The notes: generated by a model from the sequence alone, not told the origin. DNA of 64,000 nt from Marchantia polymorpha subsp. ruderalis (GCA_037833965.1 AP031356.1:4734501-4798500), one strand, 5' to 3'; positions 50,502 through 60,916 are shown, counted from the stretch's first letter. Translations and numbers: made by a program.

Positions 50502-51008
50502 TGTGGTACCCCACTTTTGGCAATTTTGAGGAAATTAAAACATTTTTGGAAAACTGTACCCTGGCAGCATTGTAAATAGCCTTCGGTACATCAAAACATA
50601 GTGAATCCGGAAGATCGCGGGGATTCTCGAGGGATCTTGTAGAATCTGGGATTTGGGGTGCCGCAGTAAGGACAGGCACCACCCTCCCTGCGAGCTCTGC
50701 AGTTAGGATCTCTACGGCGCAAGGCGCAAAACCCGCCTTCGGAGGTTGCGTCCGCGGCTGTAGGGAAACCCTCCATAATTAGGTCAACCCTCGGGCGCCT
50801 TGACCAAGTTAGGATCCCGTTGGAAAGAGCTCGACGCACTGATTCCAACGAGCCCAAGAACGCTTGGAACGGATGAGGACTTAGGGAGTTATCGCTATTG
50901 GAAGAAACGGAGGCGGTCGCCTACGGCGGAAGGAGTTCGCCACCGGCGCGAATTCCGCCTACGCGGAAGGGGGAATCAAGTTTTGTCCTATGCGCGGACG
51001 AAGGCGTT

Positions 51009-51085
51009 CGCCTGTGCACAGGCGAAGTAGGGTTAGGGGAGGCGCGAAGTCCGCCTACGCACAGGCGCTCGCCTGTGCACAGGCG
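51009..51085. repeat. Palindromic microrepeats CGCCTGTGCACAGGCG
   Basis: Perfect 16-bp palindromes lie at 51009-51024 and 51070-51085. Variants with GCGCAC in the centre lie at about 51371-51386 and near 51450. The same palindrome recurs inside the coding part of the LTR (about 53150-53215). LTR C has lost one copy near 57060 and gained one in its coding part. Confidence 0.85.
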
Positions 51086-51745
51086 CTTCGGCGTCGGCGG
51101 AAAATCCGCCTTGGGCCCTAGAAATGCGCCTTGTGAGGTAGAAAGTGTACGGCGCCTTCCGCGCCAGCGCGGCGCCGCGTACGTCGGAAGAGCCGCCAGA
51201 GTAATCAAATCGGTACGGACCCTGCGGACGGGAAGGGTGGATGCGCTCTTGGACGGACGGAGTTGCGGCGGCGGAAGCGCCGACGAAGAGACAAGGAACG
51301 GACAGACTGGACGGAGACGGCTGACCACGGTCAACGCCTTCCGCGCCAGCGCGACGTAGCGCACGGAATTCGCCTGCGCACAGGCGAACGCCTGTGCACA
51401 GGAGGATGAAGTTCCGCACCGGCGGAGAATCCGCCGAGGCTCCTGCCTGCGCACAGGCAGGAGTTGAACTTTTGTCCGACATGCGGACACACGCGTCAAG
51501 GCAGAGGGGGATTGGCCGAGGGGCGGTACGAACAAGTGTACCGCGCAAGGCGGAAAACTCGCCTTCGGCGCTACGCCCCCATGTCCGCAGGGTAATACGC
51601 TCGCGGAGTTCAAATCCGCCAATTCGAGCGTGAGAGTTTAATCGACGACGGCGGAGCGTGAAGCCGCGCGTGAGAGCGAAGACCGTTCCAGCGTACAGCC
51701 GGCGCGGCCATCAAGTGAGACGTTCTTCACGAGCAAGAGCCGACC

Positions 51746-54700
51746 ATGACCTTCGACCGGGCGGCGGAGAACGTCCCATTCTTGAATTCGCGATTCCAAT
51801 CTCTTGTGCGCGCTGCGCGCATCCATCTGCTGGCTGCGGAACATTCTCGACGTCGTCGCACAGGAGATTTCTTGTTAATTGAGGGCGATTAGAGTTTGCC
51901 GAGAGAGAAAGAAACCCGGGCGGTGCGGAAGTAGAATGAGCGGGCGAGCGAACCCCAGGAACGCAATGACGAGACCGAGCAGATTGCGGATGGTGCCACT
52001 TCGCCTACCGCAGAACGGGCTGCGCGCTTTTGAGGAGCGCTTAATAGCAAGAAAGCTCGATTTCTTGCTATGGGGATGGAATTACATCTGTGCGAATATG
52101 GTGCGCGAGTGGCTAGAGCCACAGGGACCACCCTCGCGCGGATTGCGTCCGCATGTTGATCGATGGAAAGTCCAAGATTGGGCGCAGGCGTTGGGAAGAT
52201 GTGCTGGCATGCCAGGGCATCTCCTTTTCGACAGTGAGAGCATCAAGGTGACCAAGCAAGAAGAGGCGCAATTTGTGGAGCTGTTCAAGACCGGGAGGTC
52301 TACCAAGAATGGGTACAGGACCCGTGATTACAAGGATCGATTTCGCCGGACTTTGTCCGCGGCGCTGATGCAATTACTGCAGCCGCACCGCGCCTGCTAC
52401 ATCACATTGTGGCAGGTCTCGTTTGTGGAGTGCGTCATCGAGGGAACTCCAATTCACTGGGCGAGCATCCTGCACAGGGTGTTGCGACAGCACGCGTTTG
52501 AGGAGAAGGGGGGAACTCTAAACCATCTTTCTCCTTTCCTCATCAATTTTTATCGACAGCGGAATTGTTTGACAGCGGCGGAGCTTGAACATTTTCCGCC
52601 ATTGTCCATCGACCATCCCGGGAAGTATGTGCGGGAGAACGAGGTCGACACTGATGCAGAGGAGTCACCGACTTCTACCCCATCAAGACGGAGGGACGAA
52701 GGGAGACACACTCCTGCAGCACGAGTGCCGCGGAAGCGGCGATGGAGGGAAGAGTCTGAAGAGGAGCAGCATCAAGAACCCTCTGCTCCCATTCGACCGC
52801 GGCCGCTGTGCGAGCCATACAGCCGGCCGAAGCAGAAGGCACGCAGACTGTTGTTACCAGCCGACAGTACAAACACGGCGACGATTGCGACGGAGAAAGG
52901 AAGTGCGTCGCCAGAGAGGCATGAGGAAGCGCGGACGACCGCGGGAGCGACGGGCCACGCTGCAACCTCGACGGGAGAGAGGCCGCCTACGGGCCAAGGG
53001 CCTCCGGAGTTACCACGTGCGATGCGGACAGATGTTCCGTTTGCGCACAGGCGAGCCTCCGCGGACGGACGAGCCTCCGCGGACCGGTGAACACAAGTGG
53101 ACGTGGATCTACGCTTACGCGTGGGAAGGAGCAGTCCGCCTTTGCACAGGCGCTCGCCTGTGCACAGGTCGCCTGTGCACAGGACGCCTCCACACGTGCC
53201 GCCTGTGCACAGGCAAGAATCACCCCCGTTCCAACGTAGGAAGGGGAAGGAGCCGGCGGAAGAACCGCCTACGAGACACCGGCCCTCGGGGCCAGACCCT
53301 CCGGCGCACCACGCGCCGCAATTTGCGCCTTCGGCGCCAGGGCCTTCGAGCCGAGGAGATGCGAGCAGAGAGCGTGCGGAGGCCGCACCATCGGCGGGAA
53401 GTCCGCCGATAGATGCGCCTTCGGCGGTAGGGCCTATAGGCCAAGGAACAGCGGGCGTGCGGCCCCCGGCCATGTCGCCTTCGGCGATAGATGTCCGTGG
53501 CGCTACGCCTGCGGCGGACAAGGCGCCGGCAAATGCGCCTGCGCACGGGCCGGGCACAGCCCCCACGGATCGATCAAGGGAGCAGCAACAGACGGAGGAG
53601 CGGAGTGACTGTCCGCGGGATGAAATCTCGATGCGCGATGCGCAATCAAACCCCGCGCAGTCACCCTCCGCTCGATCGCCTTCGGCGGCGGACGACGGCG
53701 GCAGAGAGGATGCGGTAGACAATCAACAAGCGAGCGACGGGGATGCCGCACGGGTACATTCGCCTTCCGCCTTAGACATTTTGGCGACGAGCAGCGAGGC
53801 TGCAGCCGTGCCTTCGCAGGCAGCACACGTCGATGACGTGCAGCCCCACTCGGGGCAGTCGCCGACGCAATCAATGGCGACTGAAATTCTCCACTCGGAT
53901 GATGACGACGGAGGCTCCACGGAAGAAATGTCAGGAGCAGAAGACACCGAGGAGGAGGAGGAGGAAATTGTTGGAGCGCCGGCGGCGGCGCTCTCTGAGC
54001 AGGTGATTCCGTTGCTGCGGTACTTGGATCGCAAGGTCGATAAATACGCCGACCCACTCCAGCCGGGATCTTACATCGAGTTAGTGCGCAGGCGGACTCG
54101 CACTAAAGTCCACACCAGCAAGCTATTAGCTAGAGTGGACCAGGAGTTGAAGGAATTGAAGGAGAAGCATGCGTGCTTGTGGGGTCAGTACAAGCTCAAT
54201 CAGAAATTCTACAAGCACTCCGAGAAGATGAAGGATGAGAAACTGGGCGAGCTCACCAAGGAGCAGGTGAAGGTCAAGGAAGCACTCAACTCTGAGCAGG
54301 CCCAGAATCGGATTTTGTCAGAGGAGCTCGTGCGACAGACGCGGTTGTTGGAACAATGTCAGCTCGCACGGCAGGCGGATGAAGAGTTAATCCGCAGGTT
54401 ACAGTCAGAGTGTGGCGAATTGAGAGCGCAACGTGCTGAAGCCGAATCGCAATTAGTAATAATTGAAGAGGATCGCAGGAAGGAGGCGGATCGCACGAAG
54501 GTGGAGACGGCGAGGCGAGTCGCCCACTGTCTCAAGGGCTACGCCCACTGGGAAGTGAAGGCGCAGGAGAAACTCACACTGCGTGAGTTTGAATTGCGCG
54601 CAGCCGGGTTGTTGTCAGGCGACAGTAGGAGTCGGCGGAAGGTAGCAAAGAAGCTCGATGCCTTTCTGTCGAAGGCACAGGATACCATGTCCGCCCTCGA

Positions 54701-54854
54701 AGGGGAGGTGTCCGCGGCGTTGCAGCGGTTGGGACTGCGCAGTCGAGCGGAAGATTGGCAGGGTAGGGAGTTAGTGCGCGGCAGTCGGCCGCGCAGGAGA
54801 CGTAGTACAGGTTCCGCGGAGTGTAGTGTAGCGTGGTTCCGTGCAGGCGTGTAG
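51746..54854 (+). pseudogene. LTR-encoded ORF, copy E (32-bp deletion and one nonsense codon)
   Basis: It matches the intact ORF of LTR C almost throughout. A 32-bp deletion near 51880, between two ATTGAGGG direct repeats, shifts the frame if translation starts at ATG 51746; it is harmless if the conserved inner ATG 51966 is the true start. The codon at 53088-53090 is TGA where C has CGA, a C-to-T change at a CpG, which stops the protein inside the linker. The frame is then open to 54854. N-terminal domain, linker and coiled coil are as described for copy C. The PVHR repeat tract has one unit fewer than C. Confidence 0.88.
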
Positions 54855-54890
54855 CGTAGTGCAGTGTAGTGCTAGGTAGGACTTAGAAGG

Positions 54891-54899
54891 TATAAAATA
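54891..54899 (+). promoter_or_regulatory. TATA box of the 5' LTR of E (U3/R boundary nearby)
   Basis: TATAAAATA lies 37 bases after the ORF stop, with counterparts in the other three LTRs. It should drive the genomic RNA, with transcription starting near 54920-54930. That places the large ORF upstream, in U3. Confidence 0.75.
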
Positions 54900-54902
54900 G
54901 TT

Positions 54903-54919
54903 CCAGGCGTTTTGCCTGG
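54903..54919 (+). other. Conserved hairpin downstream of the LTR TATA box
   Basis: CCAGGC, loop GTTTT, GCCTGG. In LTRs A and B the stem is CAAGGC/GCCTTG, so the second pair changes from C-G to A-T on both sides. LTR C has the E version at 60921-60937. The paired change suggests the stem is kept by selection, as RNA or as a DNA site. Confidence 0.6.
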
Positions 54920-55646
54920 GGTTCTTTCCCATCAGAAGTATAGATCAGGAACCCATTACCTTTGCGTGTTTGTGTCCTTGAGTTCTGTCACCACGCACGA
55001 GGAGTTACAACTTAGCGTTCCGCATTTTGTAGCTGAAGGCCTTCGGCCGAATGTTCAGAGCTAGTCCATTGGTTAGAGACTTGAGTAGTTCGGATCTGCA
55101 CCTGCGGGTGACTGCCGATGCTCAGAGCCAGTGACTAGTTAGATACTTGAACAGTTTCGCCCCTACACCTTCGAGTGTTTCTTTCTGATTGTACTCCCTT
55201 GGGATTTTTCCCCTGAATGCCAAAGTGAAGTTTTGCTACTTCGTGTAAGCCTTGGTTGTAAATTCAGGTTACGCTGCAGCAGGTGCCTTGAGGGTAACCC
55301 CTGTAGTATTTCTGGGAATGACAAGTGCCTGAGAATTCAAACTCTTCAATAGACTGTTGTTGTGTTACTGGAATGTTTCACAGTGAGTCCTTCAGTGCGG
55401 ACCTGTGTTCTCTGCGCGTTTTGTGAGTTGAGAGTGTTGTTCACCGCGTAGGAGTGACTTCGATCCGAAGTAGGCAGTCCAAACCGGGTTTCCTACACTA
55501 GCAGCAAGCTGGTGGAAGTGTTGTAAAAGCCGGAGTTGGAAGTCACTGCCCGCAGCTTTGCCGAGTGTGCTCGTGAGAGACTTTCCCCCTGAAATCTTGA
55601 AGTAGAGGTCCTAACGGATCTCTGGGTTGTGTTTCTGTAGTTTCAG

Positions 55647-55662
55647 GTGTGTGTGTGTGTGT
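55647..55662. repeat. (GT)n run in the 3' part of the LTR
   Basis: It is present in all four LTR copies at the same place but with different lengths: short in E, longer in C (61664-61688), and (AC)n on the plus strand in A (43392-43412) and B (42592-42614). Confidence 0.9.
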
Positions 55663-55882
55663 TACGCTGCACTGTGCGACCTCCGAGTGCGCTCCGAGTG
55701 GACACTTGCAGTATTTCTGGGAGTGACAGTTGCCTGAGAATTCAAACTCCTCAATAGTCTGTTAAAACGTGACACTTTGTACCCTGTGTGTTCCTCTGTC
55801 CCTGTGGGTTCGACCTTTCTACCACTATATTGCAGTTTTAGCCTTTAGTGGGTTATTACATAAGAAGCCGACAACTTCTTTT

Positions 55883-55900
55883 TGGCGCCGCTGCCGGGGA
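55883..55900 (+). other. Primer-binding site complementary to tRNA-Asp
   Basis: TGGCGCCGCTGCCGGGGA matches the complement of the 3' end of plant tRNA-Asp (CCA included) at 17 of 18 positions as I recall that tRNA. It lies 22 bases after the LTR end, which confirms that 55860 is the LTR/internal boundary. Confidence 0.85.
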
Positions 55901-55947
55901 ACAGTTGCGTCAACACCGGGGTTTTTACGAGCAGCCATGCTCGGTGA

Positions 55948-56492
55948 ATGTCGACTGGGGCTAGCGGGAGCAACCTAAGTGCTAGAGCTGTCCGCAAGTT
56001 CCGACGAGATTCAGAGAAGGCCGTGGAAGAGACACGGCGTCAAAACAAGAAAACACCAAAAAGAGTACCTAAGCCTAGTTCGGCCGACACCCTTGGGGAA
56101 CCTACCCCCGGCGACTCGGAACCAAACTTGGTGCTTACAGTTCTACTAGATATTCCTTGCACGGACCCGCCTCGTGAAGTAGAACCGACCGCCCGAGAAC
56201 CGTCGACAGACACACCGATGGCGGACGGACAAGCCAATGTGCGGCTACCTCAGCCGATTACTAAACATTCCTACCCGAAGTACAAAGGGAGTGGGGATGA
56301 CGACGATGCAGATTCATACATCAAGTTGTTCGAATCGGTGTCTATTGCCAATCGCGAGATCGCAGACGACGACCGACTAAGGATCTTTCCAAGCCTTCTG
56401 CGGAAGAAAGCGAGGAGTTGGTACAATCACGAGAGCATCGATCCGACTGGGTTGACAACATGGGCCCAGCTGAAGGAGAAGTTCCTCCGCCG
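55948..56492 (+). pseudogene. gag: gag of element E, N-terminal part (interrupted by solo LTR C)
   Basis: It begins at ATG 55948 (MSTGASGSNLSARAV). A basic, Pro-rich N-terminus is followed by the start of the capsid-like retrotransposon gag region: HSYPKYKGSGDDDDADSYIK, then LFESVSIANREIADDDRLRI, then FPSLLRKKARSWY and WAQLKEKFLRR. The solo LTR C is inserted after the second base of a codon. Removing C and one copy of the cgccg duplication restores the frame into 61891, so the gene was open when C arrived. Confidence 0.9.
56488..56492. repeat. Target-site duplication of solo LTR C (left)
   Basis: cgccg; the partner is at 61886-61890. Confidence 0.93.
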
Positions 56493-57719
56493 TGTGGTAC
56501 CCCACTTTTGGCAATTTTGAGGAAATTAAAACATTTTTGGAAAACTGTACCCTGGCAGCATTGTAAATAGCCTTCGGTACATCAAAACAGAGTGAATCCG
56601 GAAGATCGCGGGGATTCTCGAGGGATCTTGTAGAATCTGGGATTTGGGGTGCAGCAGTAAGGACAGGCACCACCCTCCCTGCGAGCTCTGCAGTTAGGAT
56701 CTCTACGGCGCAAGGCGCAAAACCTGCCTTCGGAGGTTGCGTCCGCGGCGGTAGGGAAACCCCCCCGTAATTAGGTCAACCCTCGGGCGCCTTGACCAAA
56801 TTAGGGTCCCGTTGGAAAGAGCTCGACGCACTGATTCCAACGAGCCCAAAAACGCTTGGAACGGATGAGGACTTAGGGAGTTATCGCTACTGGAAGAAAC
56901 GGAGGCGGTCGCCTACGGCGGAAGGAGTTCGCCACCGGCGCGAATTCCGCCTACGCGGAAGGGGGAATCAAGTTTTGTCCTATGCGCGGACAAAGGCGTT
57001 CGCCTGTGCACAGGCGAAGTAGGGTTAGGGGAGGCGCGAAGTCCGCCTACGCACAGGCGCTTCGGCGTCGGCGGAAAATCCGCCTTGGGCCCTAGAAATG
57101 CGCCTTGTGCGGTAGAAAGTGTACGGCGCCTTCCGCGCCAGCGCGGCGCCGCGTACGTCGGAAGAGCCGCCGGAGTAATCCAATCGGTACGGACCATGCG
57201 GACGGCACGGGTGGATGCGCTCTTGGACGGACGGAGTTGCGGCGGCAGAAGCGCCGACGGAGAGACAAGGAACGGACAGACTGGACGGAGACGGCTGACC
57301 ACGGTCAACGCCTTCCGCGCCAGCGCAGCGCCGCGGACGGAATTCGCCTGCGCACAGGCGAACGCCTGTGCACAGGAGGATGAAGTTCCGCACCGGCGGA
57401 GAATCCGCCGAGGCTCCTGCCTGCGCACAGGCAGGAGTTGAATTTTTGTCCGACATGCGGACACACGCGTCAAGGCAGAGGGGGATTGGCCGAGGGGCGG
57501 TACGAACAAGTGTACCGCGCAAGGCGGAAAACTCGCCTTCGGCGCTACGCCCCCATGTCCGCAGGGTAATACGCTCGCGGAGTTCAAATCCGCCAATTCG
57601 AGCGTGAGAGTTTAATCGACGACGGCGGAGCGTGAAGCCGCGCGTGAGAGCGAAGACCGTTCCAGCGTACAGCCGGCGCGGCCATCAAGTGAGACGTTCT
57701 TCACGACCAAGAGCCGACC

Positions 57720-60700
57720 ATGACCTTCGACCGGGCGGCGGAGAACGTCCCATTCTTGAATTCGCGATTCCAATCTCTTGTGCGCGCTGCGCGCATCCAT
57801 CTGCTGGCTGCGGAACATTCTCGACGCCGTCGCACAGGAGATTTCTTGTTGATTGAGGGAGAAGTGAGTGCGCGTGATTTGGAATTGAGGGCGATTAGAG
57901 TTTGCCGAGAGAGAAAGAAGCGCGGGCAGTGCGGAAGTAGAATGAGCGGGCGAGCGAACCCCAGGAACGCAATGACGAGACCGAGCAGATTGCGGATGGT
58001 GCCACTTCGCCTACCGCAGAACGGGCTGCGCGCTTTTGAGGAGCGCTTAATAGCAAGAAAGCTCGATTTCTTGCTATGGGGATGGAATTACATCTGTGCG
58101 AATATGGTGCGCGAGTGGCTAGAGCCACAGGGACCACCCTCGCGCGGATTGCGTCCGCATGTTGACCGGTGGACAGTCCAAGATTGGGCGCAGGCGTTGG
58201 GAAGATGTGCTGGCATGCCAGGGCATCTCCTTTTCGACAGTGAGAGCATCAAGGTGACCAAGCAAGAAGAGGCGCAATTTGTGGAGCTGTTCAAGACCGG
58301 GAGGTCTACCAAGAATGGGTACAGGACCCGTGATTACAAGGATCGATTTCGCCGGACTTTGTCCGCGGCGCTGATGCAATTACTGCAGCCGCACCGCGCC
58401 TGCTACATCACATTGTGGCAGGTCTCTTTTGTGGAGTGCGTCATCGAGGGAACTCCAATTCACTGGGCGAGCATCCTGCACAGGGTGATGCGACAGCACG
58501 CGTTTGAGGAGAAGGGGGGAACTCTAAACCATCTTTCTCCTTTCCTCATCAATTTTTATCGACAGCGGAATTGTTTGACAGCGGCGGAGCTTGAACATTT
58601 TCCGCCATTGTCCATCGACCATCCCGGGAAGTATGTGCGGGAGAACGAGGTCGACACTGATGCAGAGGAGTCACCGACTTCTACCCCATCAAGACGGAGG
58701 GACGAAGGGAGACACACTCCTGTAGCACGAGTGCCGCGGAAGCGGCGATGGAGGGAAGAGTCCGAAGAGGAGCAGCATCAAGAACCCTCTGCTCCCATTC
58801 GACCGCGGCCGCTGTGCGAGCCATACAGCCGGCCGAAGCAGAAGGCACGCAGACTGGTGTTACCAGCTGACAGTGCGGACACGGCGACAATTGCGACGGA
58901 GATAGGAAGTGCGTCGCCAGAGAGGCGAGAGGAAGCGCGGACGACCGCAGGAGCAACGGGCCACGCTGCAACCTCGTCGGGAGAGAGGCCGCCTACGGGC
59001 CAAGGGCCTCCGGAGTTACCACGTGCGATGCGGACAGATGTTCCGTTTGCGCACAGACGAGCCTCCGCGGACAGACGAGCCTCCGCGGACCGGCGAACAC
59101 AAGTGGACGTGGATCTACGCTTACGCGTGGGAAGGAGCAGTCCGCCTGTGCACAGGCGCTCACCTGTGCACAGGTCGCCTGTGCACAGGTCGCCTGTGCA
59201 CAGGACGCCTCCACACGTGCCGCCTGTGCACAGGCAAGAATCACCCCCGTTCCAACGTAGGAAGGGGAAGGAGCCGGCGGAAGAACCGCCTACGAGACAC
59301 CGGCCCTCGGGGCCAGACCCTCCGGCGCACCACGCGCCGCAATTTGCGCCTTCGGCGCCAGGGCCTTCGAGCCGAGGAGATACGAGCAGAGAGCGTGCGG
59401 AGGTCGCACCATCGGCGGGAAGTCCGCCGATAGATGCGCCTTCGGCGGTAGGGCCTATAGGCCAAGGAACATCGGGCGTGCGGCCCCCGGTCATGTCGCC
59501 TTCGGCGATAGATGTCCGCGGCGCTACGCCTGCGGCGGACAAGGCGCCGGCAAATGCGCCTGCGCACGGGCCGGGCACAGCCCCCACGGACCGATCAAGG
59601 GAGCAACAGGCGATGGAGCGGAGTGACTGTCCGCGGGATGAAATCTCGATGCGCGATGCGCAATCCAACCCCGCGCAGCCACCCTCCGCTCAATCGCCTT
59701 CGGCGGCGGACGACGGCGGCAGAGAGGATGCGGTAGACAATCAACAAGCGAGAGACGGGGATGCCGCACGGGTACATTCGCCTTCCGCCTTAGACATTTT
59801 GGCGACGAGCAGCGAGGCTGCAGCCGTGCCTTCGCAGGCAGCACACGTCGACGACGTGCAGCCCCACTCGGGGCTGTCGCCGACGCAATCAATGGCGACT
59901 GAAATTCTCCACTCGGATGATGACGACGGAGGCTCCACGGAAGAAATGTCAGGAGCAGAAGACACCGAGGAGGAGGAGGAGGAAATTGTTGGAGCGCCGG
60001 CGGCGGCGCTCTCTGAGCAGGTGATTCCGTTGCTGCGGTACTTGGATCGCAAGGTCGATAAATACGCCGACCCACTCCAGCCGGGATCTTACATCGAGTT
60101 AGTGCGCAGGCGGACTCGCACTAAAGTCCACACCAGCAAGCTATTAGCTAGAGTGGACCAGGAGTTGAAGGAATTGAAGGAGAAGCATGCGTGCTTGTGG
60201 GGTCAGTACAAGCTTAATCAGAAATTCTACAAGCACTCCGAGAAGATGAAGGATGAGAAACTGGGCGAGCTCACCAAGGAGCAGGTGAAGGTCAAGGAAG
60301 CACTCAACTCTGAGCAGGCCCAGAATCGGATTTTGTCAGAGGAGCTCGTGCGACAGACGCGGTTGTTGGAACAATGTCAGCTCGCACGGCAGGCGGACGA
60401 AGAGTTAATCCGCAGGTTACAGTCAGAGTGTGGCGAATTGAGAGCGCAACGTGCTGAAGCCGAATCGCAATTAGTGATACTCGAAGAGGATCGCAGGAAG
60501 GAGGCGGATCGCACGAAGGTGGAGACGGCGAGGCGAGTCGCCCACTGTCTCAAGGGCTACGCCCACTGGGAAGTGAAGGCGCAGGAGAAACTCACACTGC
60601 GTGAGTTTGAATTGCGCGCAGCCGGGTTGTTGTCAGGCGACAGTAGGAGTCGGCGGAAGGTAGCGAAGAAGCTCGATGCCTTTCTGTCGAAGGCACAGGA

Positions 60701-60872
60701 TACCATGTCCGCCCTCGAAGGGGAGGTGTCCGCGGCGTTGCAGCGGTTGGGACTGCGCAGTCGAGCGGAAGACTGGCAGGGTAGGGAGTTAGTGCGCGGC
60801 AGTCGGCCGCGCAGGAGACGTAGTACAGGTTCCGCGGAGTGTAGTGTAGCGTGGTTCCGTGCAGGCGTGTAG
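57720..60872 (+). CDS. Intact LTR-encoded protein, PF20167-like domain plus coiled coil, 1050 residues
   Basis: This is the only unbroken copy. ATG 57720 gives 1050 codons; an inner ATG at 57972 (residue 85, context R-N-A-M) is conserved with LTRs A and E and may be the true start (966 residues). Residues about 85-315 are a conserved helical domain: KLDFLLWGW, RWTVQDWAQALGRCAG, YRTRDYKDRFRR, a WQVSFVECVIEGTPIHWA block and LNHLSPFLINFYRQRNCL. It resembles by pattern the 'putative plant transposon protein' domain (PF20167). Residues about 316-745 are a low-complexity linker with S-P-V-H-R repeats and many A-P-S-A units. An Asp/Glu tract follows (about 740-757), then a coiled-coil region (about 765-1050) with LLRYLDRKVDKYADP and KGYAHWEVKAQEK. 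There are no reverse transcriptase, protease or zinc-finger motifs. It lies in U3, upstream of the LTR promoter; its own promoter is unknown. Confidence 0.85.
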   Translation: MTFDRAAENVPFLNSRFQSLVRAARIHLLAAEHSRRRRTGDFLLIEGEVSARDLELRAIRVCRERKKRGQCGSRMSGRANPRNAMTRPSRLRMVPLRLPQNGLRAFEERLIARKLDFLLWGWNYICANMVREWLEPQGPPSRGLRPHVDRWTVQDWAQALGRCAGMPGHLLFDSESIKVTKQEEAQFVELFKTGRSTKNGYRTRDYKDRFRRTLSAALMQLLQPHRACYITLWQVSFVECVIEGTPIHWASILHRVMRQHAFEEKGGTLNHLSPFLINFYRQRNCLTAAELEHFPPLSIDHPGKYVRENEVDTDAEESPTSTPSRRRDEGRHTPVARVPRKRRWREESEEEQHQEPSAPIRPRPLCEPYSRPKQKARRLVLPADSADTATIATEIGSASPERREEARTTAGATGHAATSSGERPPTGQGPPELPRAMRTDVPFAHRRASADRRASADRRTQVDVDLRLRVGRSSPPVHRRSPVHRSPVHRSPVHRTPPHVPPVHRQESPPFQRRKGKEPAEEPPTRHRPSGPDPPAHHAPQFAPSAPGPSSRGDTSRERAEVAPSAGSPPIDAPSAVGPIGQGTSGVRPPVMSPSAIDVRGATPAADKAPANAPAHGPGTAPTDRSREQQAMERSDCPRDEISMRDAQSNPAQPPSAQSPSAADDGGREDAVDNQQARDGDAARVHSPSALDILATSSEAAAVPSQAAHVDDVQPHSGLSPTQSMATEILHSDDDDGGSTEEMSGAEDTEEEEEEIVGAPAAALSEQVIPLLRYLDRKVDKYADPLQPGSYIELVRRRTRTKVHTSKLLARVDQELKELKEKHACLWGQYKLNQKFYKHSEKMKDEKLGELTKEQVKVKEALNSEQAQNRILSEELVRQTRLLEQCQLARQADEELIRRLQSECGELRAQRAEAESQLVILEEDRRKEADRTKVETARRVAHCLKGYAHWEVKAQEKLTLREFELRAAGLLSGDSRSRRKVAKKLDAFLSKAQDTMSALEGEVSAALQRLGLRSRAEDWQGRELVRGSRPRRRRSTGSAECSVAWFRAGV

Positions 60873-60908
60873 CGTAGTGCAGTGTAGTGTTAGGTAGGAC
60901 TTAGAAGG

Positions 60909-60916
60909 TATAAAAT
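60909..60916 (+). promoter_or_regulatory. TATA box of solo LTR C
   Basis: TATAAAAT, 36 bases after the ORF stop, followed by the CCAGGC-GTTTT-GCCTGG hairpin at 60921-60937. It could start transcripts that run into the downstream gag/protease part of E. Confidence 0.7.

Larger units (their letters stand above)
50502..55860 (+). repeat. 5' LTR of element E, 5359 bp
   Basis: It begins TGTGGTACCCCAC and ends GGGTTATTACA (TG...CA). Its limits are fixed by comparison with solo LTR C, which has the same ends and a target duplication, and by the primer site 22 bases after its end. Order: AT-rich start; GC-rich block (50880-51700) with palindromes; large ORF; TATA box (54891); hairpin (54903-54919); 3' part with a (GT)n run (55647-55662). 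U3 is therefore about 4.4 kb. It is near-identical to LTR C, with scattered substitutions and a few repeat-length differences. Confidence 0.92.

Noticed and set aside
51033..51622. Long open frames on the minus strand opposite the GC-rich LTR part (also 56913-57596)
   Set aside because: They cover non-coding palindromic, GC-rich DNA; the products are repeats such as CAQA/VHRR created by the palindromes, and the frames are not kept in LTR copies A and B.
58778..60075. Antisense and other-frame ORFs inside the large LTR ORF
   Set aside because: Shadows of a GC-rich coding frame; only the sense frame is shared by all four LTR copies.
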